From the NCBI GenBank assembly GCA_947624155.1, contig CANQJB010000009.1, positions 1 to 40,957 of the forward strand: a stretch of DNA of 40,957 nt, in the 5' to 3' direction. This DNA is from an uncultured Clostridia bacterium. GTDB lineage: Bacteria; Bacillota; Clostridia; Oscillospirales; Ruminococcaceae. The notes under the pieces were generated by a model. That model saw nothing but the letters and a program-made list of their open reading frames with translations, did not search any database and was not told the DNA's origin. A program made the position numbers and the translations under genes. Positions 7,176-14,817 of the stretch are shown here, piece by piece; the first letter of the stretch is position 1, and every line of letters begins with the position of its first letter.

Positions 7176-9581
7176 TTATTTCACAACTATATTGACAAGT
7201 CTGCCCTTGACGTAAATTGCCTTGACTATCTGTTTTCCGGCGATCTCCTGGGCGACGCGGTCGAGCTTTTTGACCGCTTCGATTACCTCGTCCTGCTCGG
7301 CTGAGGCGCTGACGGTTATTCTGTCGCGGATCTTTCCGTTGATCTGGACAGCGACCTCGACCTCGTCGTCGCGGCAGAGCGATTCGTCATAGGACGGCCA
7401 CTTTGCGTCGTGGAGCAGGTCGCCGAAGCCCTGGGACTCATAGATTTCCTCGGTTATATGGGGCGCGAAGGGGTAGAGAAGAATGCAGAAATCGCGGAGC
7501 TCGGCTCTTGTGACGCTCCCCGAAGAATAGAAGTCGTTGATAAGCGTCATCAGAGCGGCGATTGCGGTGTTGTATTTTATCGTGTCGATGTCTGATGTGA
7601 CCTTTTTGATAGTCTTGTGCATCTTTGAGACAAACTCGGAGCGGTAGCTTTCGCCGGCGGTGACGATGTCCTGAAGACCCCAGACGCGGTCGAGGAATCT
7701 CTTGCAGCCTGTAACTCCGCTTTCGGACCAGGGGGCGGCCTTTTCGTAATCGCCCATAAAGAGGACATAGGTTCTAAGAGTGTCGGCGCCGTAAACCTTT
7801 ATAACGTCGAGAGGGTCGACGACGTTTCCCTTTGACTTCGACATCTTGTCGCCGTCGGGGCCGAGAACGAGGCCGATGCAGGTGCGCTTCATATATGGCT
7901 CTGGGGTGTTGACCTCGCCGATGTCATAGAGGAAGCGGTGCCAGAACTGGGAATAGATCATGTGGCGGGTGACGTGCTCGTTGCCGCCGTTATACCAGTC
8001 GACAGGGAGCCAGTAGTTCTTAGCCTCTTCCGAGGCGAACTCCTTGTCGTTGTGGGGGTCGACATATCTGAGATAATACCAGCTCGAACCGGCCCACTGG
8101 GGCATTGTGTCGGTCTCGCGCTTAGCGTCGCCGCCGCACTTCGGACACTTGCAGTTGACAAATTCCTCGATCCTCGCAAGCGGGCTTTCGCCGTCGGTCC
8201 CGGGCTCGAAGTTCTTGACATCGGGGAGCCTAAGCGGCAGCTCGTCATAGGGAACGCCGACAAGGCCGCAGTGTGGGCAATGGATAATCGGGATAGGCTC
8301 GCCCCAGTAGCGCTGGCGGTTGAAGGCCCAGTCCTTCATTCTGTATTGAACGCCCTTTTCACCGATTCCCTTTTCGGTCAGAAATTCGAGCATCTTCGCG
8401 ATGGAATCCTTTTTATTGGTCATGCCGTTGAGGACGCCGGAGTTGATCATTTCGCCGTCGCCGTCATAGGCTTCCTTTTCGATGTCTCCGCCCTTGATTA
8501 CCTGAATTATGTCGATACCGAATTTCTTTGCAAACTCCCAGTCGCGCTGATCGTGAGCCGGAACGGCCATAATCGCGCCGGTGCCGTATCCCATCATTAC
8601 ATAATCCGATATGTAAATCGGGATCTCCTTGCCGTTGACGGGGTTGACTGCGCTGAGGCCGTCGAGCCTGACGCCGGTCTTGTCCTTGACAAGCTGGGTG
8701 CGCTCAAATTCGGTCTTTTTCGCGCATTCGGCCCGATAGGCTTCGACCTCGTCCATGTTCTTAATTACGCCGCTGCTGCGGTCGATAACAGGGTGCTCGG
8801 GGGCGATTACCATAAAGGTCACGCCGTAGAGGGTGTCGGGGCGGGTGGTGTATATTCTGAGCTTTTCGTCGGAGCCCTTAAGCTCGAAGTTGACGAATGC
8901 GCCGGTCGATTTGCCGATCCAGTTTTCCTGCTGGGCCTTGACATAAGGCGGGTAATCGACCTTCGCGATACCATCGAGGAGCTTTTCGCAGTATTCGGTT
9001 ATTCTGAGATACCAGACCTCTTTCGGAAGCTGGATAATATCGCTGTGGCAGACATCGCACTTTCCGCCCTGTGAATCCTCATTTGAAAGAACGACCTTGC
9101 AGCTCGGGCAATAGTTGACGAGGGCGGTGTCACGGAATGCGAGGCCGTGCTCAAACATCTTGAGGAATATCCACTGTGTCCACTTATAATACTCCTCGGA
9201 GGAGGTGTCGATCACTCTCGACCAGTCGAAGCTGTATCCGACCTTTTTCATCTGCTCCGAAAAATGAGCGATGTTCTTGTCGGTCGAAATTCTCGGGTGG
9301 ACGCCGGTTTTGATCGCGTAGTTCTCGGCAGGAAGGCCGAAGGCGTCAAAGCCCATCGGGAAGAGGACGTTATAGCCCTCAAGGCGCTTCTTTCTCGAAA
9401 GGGCCTCGAGACCGGTATATGCCTTTATATGGCCGACATGGAGCCCCGCGCCGGAGGGATAGGGAAACTCGACGAGGGCGTAATACTTCGGCTTTGAGTG
9501 ATCGATGCCGACCTCAAAGGTCTTGTTTTTGTCCCAGAAATTCTGCCACTTGGCCTCAACTTCTGAAAAATTGTATTTCAT
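7176..9581 (-). CDS. leuS: Leucyl-tRNA synthetase
   Basis: An 801-aa class I synthetase charging tRNA-Leu. The HIGH signature is HVGH at 48-51 (YPSGAGLHVGHIKAY) and the KMSKS loop appears as DGDKMSKSKGN. Between them lie a zinc-knuckle region (CPSC and CDVC), the CP1 editing domain with TTRPDTLYGVTFMVIAPEHP, and a second knuckle CPKC. The C-terminal domain ends normally. I place the start at the ATG at 9581, 9 bases after AAAGGA; an ATG 33 bases upstream has no ribosome-binding site. No T-box leader is present, which fits its place as last gene of a long operon rather than a separately controlled unit. I see no strong terminator after it. Confidence 0.98.
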   Translation of the reverse strand: MKYNFSEVEAKWQNFWDKNKTFEVGIDHSKPKYYALVEFPYPSGAGLHVGHIKAYTGLEALSRKKRLEGYNVLFPMGFDAFGLPAENYAIKTGVHPRISTDKNIAHFSEQMKKVGYSFDWSRVIDTSSEEYYKWTQWIFLKMFEHGLAFRDTALVNYCPSCKVVLSNEDSQGGKCDVCHSDIIQLPKEVWYLRITEYCEKLLDGIAKVDYPPYVKAQQENWIGKSTGAFVNFELKGSDEKLRIYTTRPDTLYGVTFMVIAPEHPVIDRSSGVIKNMDEVEAYRAECAKKTEFERTQLVKDKTGVRLDGLSAVNPVNGKEIPIYISDYVMMGYGTGAIMAVPAHDQRDWEFAKKFGIDIIQVIKGGDIEKEAYDGDGEMINSGVLNGMTNKKDSIAKMLEFLTEKGIGEKGVQYRMKDWAFNRQRYWGEPIPIIHCPHCGLVGVPYDELPLRLPDVKNFEPGTDGESPLARIEEFVNCKCPKCGGDAKRETDTMPQWAGSSWYYLRYVDPHNDKEFASEEAKNYWLPVDWYNGGNEHVTRHMIYSQFWHRFLYDIGEVNTPEPYMKRTCIGLVLGPDGDKMSKSKGNVVDPLDVIKVYGADTLRTYVLFMGDYEKAAPWSESGVTGCKRFLDRVWGLQDIVTAGESYRSEFVSKMHKTIKKVTSDIDTIKYNTAIAALMTLINDFYSSGSVTRAELRDFCILLYPFAPHITEEIYESQGFGDLLHDAKWPSYDESLCRDDEVEVAVQINGKIRDRITVSASAEQDEVIEAVKKLDRVAQEIAGKQIVKAIYVKGRLVNIVVK

Positions 9582-9625
9582 ATAAATCATTCCTTTTTCG
9601 GAAAAATAAATCAAACGCTATTTTA

Positions 9626-9976
9626 TCACAGCAGGCTCTGAATGTCAACACTCTCCCCGTCGCTCCAAAGCTTTTCGAGGTTATATTGGTCTCTGACGTC
9701 GCGGTAGAAGACATGGACAACGATGTCGCCGTAGTCCATCGCGATCCAGCTCGCGCCGTCGACTCCCTCGATGTGGTCGGGGTTGACTCCCTTTTCGCCG
9801 AGCCTGAAATCGACCTCGTCGACAAGTCCGCGGGTGTGAGTGGTCGAGGTGCCGTTAGCGATTACAAAGTAGTCCGCGATAACGGTCAGATCGCCGATCC
9901 TGATCACCCTGATGTCCTGAGCGCTTTTTGAGTCGAGCGCCTTGACGATGACCGAAAGCTTTTCATGTTGTGTCAT
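9626..9976 (-). CDS. rsfS: Ribosomal silencing factor RsfS
   Basis: A 116-aa protein of the Iojap/RsfS family, which binds L14 on the 50S subunit and blocks subunit joining when nutrients are short. Diagnostic segments are DIRVIRIGDLTVIADYFVIA, GVDGASWIAMDYGDIVVHVF and the C-terminal YNLEKLWSD. The start is an ATG behind GAGGAGGATCAGTA. The order nadD-yqeK-LCP-rsfS-leuS matches a common Firmicutes arrangement. Confidence 0.96.
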   Translation of the reverse strand: MTQHEKLSVIVKALDSKSAQDIRVIRIGDLTVIADYFVIANGTSTTHTRGLVDEVDFRLGEKGVNPDHIEGVDGASWIAMDYGDIVVHVFYRDVRDQYNLEKLWSDGESVDIQSLL

Positions 9977-9996
9977 TACTGATCCTCCTCAGTTAT

Positions 9997-10959
9997 TTAA
10001 TTCAAAATTTCGGTTACCCTTTCGGGCAGATTTTTATATTGGGGCTCCCCTGCCGAAAAATGCGGAATGCTGAGCTCTTCTTCGGGGATTTCGATGTCCT
10101 TGACCCTGAAATGCCCGTTCAGGAGTTCGGCGACTTCGCCGCGGTCAAGAGCCCAGATAATCTTCTCGCCGTATTTCGCGGGACACCCCGGCGCGAGCCA
10201 AAGGTTCATCTTCTTCGGCCTTATCCCCTTTGCGGAATTGACAGCGCCGATCATTTTTTCAACCGACATATCGGTTTCAACGCGGTTGACGATCAGGTTC
10301 ATAAGCGTCGAGAAGCTCTCGAGCGAGCCGCGCTCGCAGAGCTCGCAAAGAAGAGCCGAAACCGCCGCGCGGTAAAGTCTGACTGCGCTTTCGTCGCTGC
10401 CGGAATAGGAGAAGCCGTCGAGCGCGATTTTTTCGCCGGCCGCGCTGTCGATTTCAATGCCGCGCTTATCCGGTCTCGGCGAGGAGATTCCCTTCGGGAG
10501 TTTCATTTTAACGCCGAGCATCTCAAATGCGTCGCCGAAGGTCTTTGAGTCAAAGCTCAGCGAGCCGTCGAGCCGAAGCGAAAAGGCGTGGGAAACGATT
10601 TGACTGTAAACATTGGTTTTGAAGGCGTCCCTGACGGTTCCGGAATAGCCGTCGGCGATGATGAACGAGTCGGGCGGGAGCTCTAATATGTCGAGAGTTT
10701 TTTTGTCGGAGTCTATTGTCAGGATATGGATTCTGACCGGAAGCTCGCCGTCGGTGACGGTCAGAAGAAGGTTGGTCTTGCTGCTGACGGTGTCAAATTC
10801 ATAGCCCTGAGTAATATAGCGGATATAGTCGGGCGAGGTATATTGCGAAGCGACGCGCAGGCGGGCGGAACGGGCCGCCGAGCCGAGTATCACAAGGGTC
10901 GCCGCCGCGCTCACAAGGCAGGTTATCATCATTAAAAAGGAAAGGCGCCTTTTTTTCAT
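9997..10959 (-). CDS. Divergent LytR-CpsA-Psr (LCP) family-like protein
   Basis: A 320-aa protein with an N-terminal membrane anchor (about residues 6-27), so its main domain should be outside the cell. Position and fold signs suggest LCP: TNLLLTVTD, a strand pair ending TLDILELPPDSFI, and FGDAFEMLGVKMKLP. LCP enzymes transfer wall polymers to peptidoglycan. However, the usual RSDT and IPRDT arginines are not present (the latter reads LPPDS), so it may lack transferase activity and act in polymer binding or regulation. I see no good Shine-Dalgarno sequence before the ATG at 10959, so the start is less sure than for its neighbours. It lies between yqeK and rsfS, where many clostridia carry an LCP gene. 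Confidence 0.72.
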   Translation of the reverse strand: MKKRRLSFLMMITCLVSAAATLVILGSAARSARLRVASQYTSPDYIRYITQGYEFDTVSSKTNLLLTVTDGELPVRIHILTIDSDKKTLDILELPPDSFIIADGYSGTVRDAFKTNVYSQIVSHAFSLRLDGSLSFDSKTFGDAFEMLGVKMKLPKGISSPRPDKRGIEIDSAAGEKIALDGFSYSGSDESAVRLYRAAVSALLCELCERGSLESFSTLMNLIVNRVETDMSVEKMIGAVNSAKGIRPKKMNLWLAPGCPAKYGEKIIWALDRGEVAELLNGHFRVKDIEIPEEELSIPHFSAGEPQYKNLPERVTEILN

Positions 10960-10993
10960 ATTCTGAGCCGAAGGGCGCTGAATCCTTTATCTC

Positions 10994-11581
10994 CTAGTTT
11001 TTGTCAGAAAATCTCTTTAGCTCAAGCGAGGTGTATTCGTTATAGGCGTCGACGGTCGACTGCGGCAGAAGCTTTTGGCCGACCTTGTCGACAATCATAA
11101 ACTTGAACGCCTCATAAAGGCCGAGTTCAAGGTCGCGGTATGTAATCTCCCTGATCCTTTCGGCGTCGGGATAGCTTCTTTCGTCGGAGATCAGATCGGC
11201 CATGAAAAGTATCTTTTCATAGAGGTTCATACCGCCCTTGCCGACGGTGTGCCAGCGAATCGGGTCGCAGATCTCGGGATCGGTTATATTGTAAAATTCT
11301 CTGATAAACTGCGCGCCGGCGACGGCGTGGTGGGTCTTCGCCGCTCCCCACTCGACCCAAGAAATTTCGTAGCCGGAGCGCTTCATCAAAGCGATCTGCT
11401 CCTCGGGCGGAATCTCCTTGCAGATATCGTGTAAAAGCCCGGTCAGATAGCACTTTTCGGGGTCGGCGCCGTTGATTTCTGCGAGTCTTTTCGCGGCGTC
11501 GGCGACGCAGAGGCTGTGGTGAAAGCGCTTTTTTGAAAGCGAAGATTCGAGATAATTCTTTATTTCGTCAATCGTTACCAC
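10994..11581 (-). CDS. yqeK: YqeK-type HD-domain hydrolase
   Basis: About 195 aa. The HD-domain metal and catalytic residues are visible: HSLCVADAAKRLAE, then LLHDICKE, HAVAGAQF, HTVGK and FMADLISDERSY. YqeK proteins are symmetrical diadenosine tetraphosphate hydrolases that yield two ADP. The reading frame is open far upstream inside nadD. I prefer the GTG at 11581, because AAAGGA ends directly at the in-frame ATG at 11593 and cannot serve it, while the GTG lies 12 bases further on; the two choices differ by four residues. It overlaps nadD by about 14 bases, so translation is probably coupled to nadD. Confidence 0.92.
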   Translation of the reverse strand: MVTIDEIKNYLESSLSKKRFHHSLCVADAAKRLAEINGADPEKCYLTGLLHDICKEIPPEEQIALMKRSGYEISWVEWGAAKTHHAVAGAQFIREFYNITDPEICDPIRWHTVGKGGMNLYEKILFMADLISDERSYPDAERIREITYRDLELGLYEAFKFMIVDKVGQKLLPQSTVDAYNEYTSLELKRFSDKN

Positions 11582-12176
11582 GGTAAAGTCCATTCCTTTC
11601 AATATAATCCGCGACCGGCTTCGGTACAAGGTCGGTAATCGGAAGGCCGGCTTTGATCCGCTCTCTGACTGTCGTCGAAGAGCAGACCAGCGGCTCGCAC
11701 TCGGTAAAGACGCACCTGCCGCCCTTTTCGGCGATTCTCTCCCCTGCCGATTTCGCAGCGGCCATTTCGGATTCGTCGCGGCAGTTGCAGACAAGCACCG
11801 CGAGCTCCAAAATCCTTTCGGCGCGGTACCAGTTCAGAAACGAGATCAGCATATCGCTCCCCATCGCGAAATAGAGCTGCTCGTCGGGGTAAAGCCGATG
11901 GAGATATTCAAGAGTGTTGACGGTGTAGCTCTTTCCTCCGGTTTTGATCTCATAATCGCTGACCTCAACGCCGCTGAGTTCACTCGCCGCCAGCCTCAGA
12001 ATTTCGAGGCGGTCGGAATCGTTAAGAAGCTCTTCTTCGATTTTATGAGGCGGGAGATGGGCGGGCATCAGGATAAACCTGTCAGGTCTTACGGTTGAAA
12101 TTACCTCGTTTATAAGTTTAAGATGCCCAAAATGAAAGGGATTAAACGTTCCGCCGAAAACAACCGTCTTTTTCAT
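11568..12176 (-). CDS. nadD: Nicotinate-nucleotide adenylyltransferase
   Basis: A 202-aa nucleotidyltransferase that joins NaMN and ATP to make deamido-NAD. The N-terminal signature GGTFNPFHFGHL and the C-terminal CSSTTVRERI (ISSTxxR motif) are intact. Its ATG overlaps the yhbY stop by 4 bases, and it leads directly into yqeK. The neighbouring pair nadD-yqeK is conserved in Firmicutes. Confidence 0.97.
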   Translation of the reverse strand: MKKTVVFGGTFNPFHFGHLKLINEVISTVRPDRFILMPAHLPPHKIEEELLNDSDRLEILRLAASELSGVEVSDYEIKTGGKSYTVNTLEYLHRLYPDEQLYFAMGSDMLISFLNWYRAERILELAVLVCNCRDESEMAAAKSAGERIAEKGGRCVFTECEPLVCSSTTVRERIKAGLPITDLVPKPVADYIERNGLYRGND

Positions 12177-12466
12177 AAATTCAGGCTTACCGAGGGCTTT
12201 TCTGGATTGCGCTTGAAAAGCACCGCCTTTGAGCCGATCACGATCACGACCTCGGAGCCGGTCATTTCGGCGAGCTCTTGGGCGGCCTCGGCCGCAGAGC
12301 AGAGCGAGTTGTCGAGCACATTTATCTTTACAAGCTCGTGGGCTTTTAAATATTTCTCTATCCCCTCGGCCTGCTCGGGCGAAACCCCGCCCTTTCCGAC
12401 CTGGAAGGCCGGGTCGAGCTTTGAGGCGACGCCTTTTAAATATGAGCGCTGTTTTGATGTCAGCAT
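12173..12466 (-). CDS. yhbY: YhbY-type CRM-domain RNA-binding protein
   Basis: A 97-aa single CRM domain, starting MLTSKQRSYLKG and containing FQVGKGGVSPE, a GxxG-type RNA-binding loop. Members associate with the assembling 50S subunit. The ATG lies one base after the HAD gene stop, behind AAGGAGGACATATAA. The usual upstream neighbour, the GTPase gene obg, is absent and a HAD gene stands there instead. Confidence 0.95.
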   Translation of the reverse strand: MLTSKQRSYLKGVASKLDPAFQVGKGGVSPEQAEGIEKYLKAHELVKINVLDNSLCSAAEAAQELAEMTGSEVVIVIGSKAVLFKRNPEKPSVSLNL

Positions 12467-13288
12467 TTATATGTCCTCCTTAAATATTTCAAGCAGAAAT
12501 TTCGCAACGCCGTCTTCGTCGTTTGAGGCGACGACGCCGGTCGCGGTCTCTTTGAGCCTGCTGTCGGCGTTTGAGACCGCGTAGCTCTCATCCGATATTT
12601 CAAAGAGCTCGCGGTCGTTGAGCCCGTTGCCGAAGCTGACGATTCTGTCGGCTTTAAGCAGCTCCTTTAATCTTAGCGCGGCTCCTGCCTTTGAGATGCC
12701 CTTCGGAATGATTTCCAGCCACTTATCGCCGGTGTAGTCGTTTCTTTCGTAAAGGCACTTGTATTTTTCACAAAAGCGCCGATATATCGGCTCGAGCCTA
12801 TTCGGGCTGTCGATGCAGGTGAAATAGAACACGTCTCCGAAAACGAGCTCTTCGGCGCTCTTAACCGGATTGTCGCGCGGGTCGCCCCTTCGGGTCGCGA
12901 TGAAATTCCGATGCTCGTGGCTGAGTTTGCCGTAAATATATGAAAATCTCTCGACTCCGCCGATATAGGAATAAACCTGCGGATAAACGCCACATGAGAG
13001 CATTTCGGCAAGTATCTCGCGCGACTGATCGGGGCTGAACGAGGTTTTATAAAGGATTCTGCCGGTGACATTTTCGACGATCGACGCGCCGTTATAGGTT
13101 ATCAACGGAATTTTTGAGACAAGCCCGGAGGTCACTTTTGAAGCGGTGACGACCGAACGCGCGGTCGCATAGGAAAAGAGCATTCCTTTTGAAGTCAGAC
13201 GGTTTATTACAGAATTTGTAAAATCCGAGGTGCGCTCGTCGCTTTTAAGCAGAGTTCCGTCGAGGTCGGAGATATAGAGCGTTTTCAC
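12467..13288 (-). CDS. Cof-type HAD-IIB hydrolase
   Basis: A 273-aa HAD phosphatase with a C2 cap. Motif I is ISDLDGTLLKSD at the N terminus and the metal-binding motif IV is SFGNGLNDRELF, where the first Asp of the usual GDxxND is Asn. Family members hydrolyse small phosphorylated metabolites such as sugar phosphates or nucleotide cofactors; the substrate here is unknown. The start is GTG, overlapping the rdgB stop by 4 bases (GTGA). Placement between rdgB and yhbY suggests expression with the growth operon, but not a function. Confidence 0.93.
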   Translation of the reverse strand: MKTLYISDLDGTLLKSDERTSDFTNSVINRLTSKGMLFSYATARSVVTASKVTSGLVSKIPLITYNGASIVENVTGRILYKTSFSPDQSREILAEMLSCGVYPQVYSYIGGVERFSYIYGKLSHEHRNFIATRRGDPRDNPVKSAEELVFGDVFYFTCIDSPNRLEPIYRRFCEKYKCLYERNDYTGDKWLEIIPKGISKAGAALRLKELLKADRIVSFGNGLNDRELFEISDESYAVSNADSRLKETATGVVASNDEDGVAKFLLEIFKEDI

Positions 13289-13872
13289 TTCTTTTCGGAG
13301 CTTAAAAACTCAGCGAAGGCTCGAAGCGCCTTTCCGCGGTGGCTGACCGCGTTTTTCTGCTCGGGGGTCATTTCGGCGGAGCTGATGTCGCCGACCATGA
13401 ATATCGGGTCATAGCCGAAGCCGTGCTCCCCGCGCATTTCATAGCCGATCCTGCCCTCAAACTTTCCGACAAACTGGGACTGCGCGCCGTTTTCGTCGAT
13501 ATAGGTTATCACGCAGACGAATCTCGCGGTGCGCTTTTCGTCGGGAACACCTGCGAGCTTTGAGATGACAAGGTCGTTGTGGGCGATGTCGTCGCGGGTT
13601 CCGCCGTATCTCGCGGAATAGACGCCCGGCTCGCCGCCGAGCGCATCGACCTCGAGGCCGCTGTCGTCGGCGATTACGGCGCATTTCGCGATGTTGTATA
13701 TCGCCCTCGCCTTGATCGCGGAGTTTTCGGCGAAGGTCGTTCCGGTCTCCTCGGGGTCGGCGTCGATTCCGGCGTCATGCTGAGAAATCACCTCACAGCC
13801 GAGCGGCTCGAGAATTTCGCGGAATTCGCGGAGCTTATGGGGGTTGGAGCTGGCTAAAATCATTTTAGTCAT
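13285..13872 (-). CDS. rdgB: XTP/dITP diphosphatase (RdgB/HAM1 family)
   Basis: A 195-aa pyrophosphatase that removes non-canonical purine nucleotides (dITP, XTP) before they enter DNA or RNA. It shows ILASSNPHKLREFREIL at the N terminus, ADDSGLEVDALGGEPGVYSA in the middle and HGFGYDPIF before SHRGKALRAF near the end. The start is an ATG behind GAAAGGAAAAACT. It follows ftsY by 24 bases. Confidence 0.97.
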   Translation of the reverse strand: MTKMILASSNPHKLREFREILEPLGCEVISQHDAGIDADPEETGTTFAENSAIKARAIYNIAKCAVIADDSGLEVDALGGEPGVYSARYGGTRDDIAHNDLVISKLAGVPDEKRTARFVCVITYIDENGAQSQFVGKFEGRIGYEMRGEHGFGYDPIFMVGDISSAEMTPEQKNAVSHRGKALRAFAEFLSSEKK

Positions 13873-13896
13873 AGTTTTTCCTTTCGGGTCAGGGCG

Positions 13897-14808
13897 TCAG
13901 TCGCCGGTTTCAAAAAGTGCGTCGACAAAATCCTGGGCGGCAAAGGGCTGGAGATCGTCGATCTTCTCGCCGACCGAAATCAGCTTTACCGGCACCTTCA
14001 GCTCGTTTGCGATCGAGATTACTATTCCGCCCTTTGCGGAGCTGTCGAGCTTGGTGAGGATTATTCCGGTGATGTCGGCGGCCTCATTAAAGGCTCTCGC
14101 CTGGTTCACTGCGTTCTGGCCGGTTGTCGCGTCGAGGGCAATAAGCACTTCGAGCGCGCAGCCCTCGGCCTTTTGGTGAACGATCCTCGAAATCTTCGCG
14201 AGCTCGCTCATCAGGTTCTGCTTGTTGTGCAGGCGCCCGGCGGTGTCGATTATCACGACGTCGGACTTTCTCGACTTCGCAGCGTCAAGAGCGTCGTAGA
14301 CGACGGCGGCGGGGTCGGAGCCCTCATTGTGCTTGATTATATCGACTCCGGCGCGGTCGGTCCAGACATTGAGCTGGTCGATCGCGGCCGCGCGGAAGGT
14401 GTCCGCCGCGGCGACGAGAACCTTTTTGCCCTCTGATTTAAGCTGGTGCGAAAGCTTTCCGATCGCAGTGGTCTTTCCGACTCCGTTTACTCCGATAACT
14501 AAAATTACCGACGGAACTGTCGAGAGGTCGAGCGGGGTGTCCTCGCCGAGCATATCGCGGATCATCTCTTTAAGAGCGTCCCTGACGCCGTCGGGAGTGG
14601 TGATCTTCTGCTCTTTGACGCGCTGGCGCAAGCCGCTGACGAGATCCTCGGAGGTCTTTGCGCCGATATCCGAGAGAATCAGCGTTTCTTCGAGCTCGTC
14701 ATAAAAGTCGTCGTTGATCTCGGAGCCCGAGAGGAGCGAGTTGATGCTCCCGACAAGGCTGTTCTTGGTCTTTTGAAGACCCTGTTTCAGTTTTTCAAAA
14801 AATCCCAT
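13897..14808 (-). CDS. ftsY: Signal recognition particle receptor FtsY
   Basis: A 303-aa SRP GTPase with a very short N-terminal extension, so essentially an NG core. The N domain is about 20-90, the G1 loop GVNGVGKTT at 106-114, G3 is [11 protein letters not shown] and G4 is [10 protein letters not shown]. It docks ribosome-SRP complexes at the membrane; ffh is not in this window. The short acidic region means membrane binding probably relies on the N-terminal amphipathic helix ([15 protein letters not shown]). It sits 9 bases after smc, a common clostridial arrangement. Confidence 0.97.
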   Translation of the reverse strand: MGFFEKLKQGLQKTKNSLVGSINSLLSGSEINDDFYDELEETLILSDIGAKTSEDLVSGLRQRVKEQKITTPDGVRDALKEMIRDMLGEDTPLDLSTVPSVILVIGVNGVGKTTAIGKLSHQLKSEGKKVLVAAADTFRAAAIDQLNVWTDRAGVDIIKHNEGSDPAAVVYDALDAAKSRKSDVVIIDTAGRLHNKQNLMSELAKISRIVHQKAEGCALEVLIALDATTGQNAVNQARAFNEAADITGIILTKLDSSAKGGIVISIANELKVPVKLISVGEKIDDLQPFAAQDFVDALFETGD

Positions 14809-14817
14809 ATCTATCTC

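Noticed and set aside
7938-9074. 378-codon plus-strand frame opposite leuS
   Set aside because: leuS is certain on the other strand; the frame is a by-product of its codon use and matches no family I recognise.
9582-9625. Possible T-box leader for leuS
   Set aside because: Only 44 bases separate rsfS and leuS, far too few for a T-box, and no T-box core sequence is seen.
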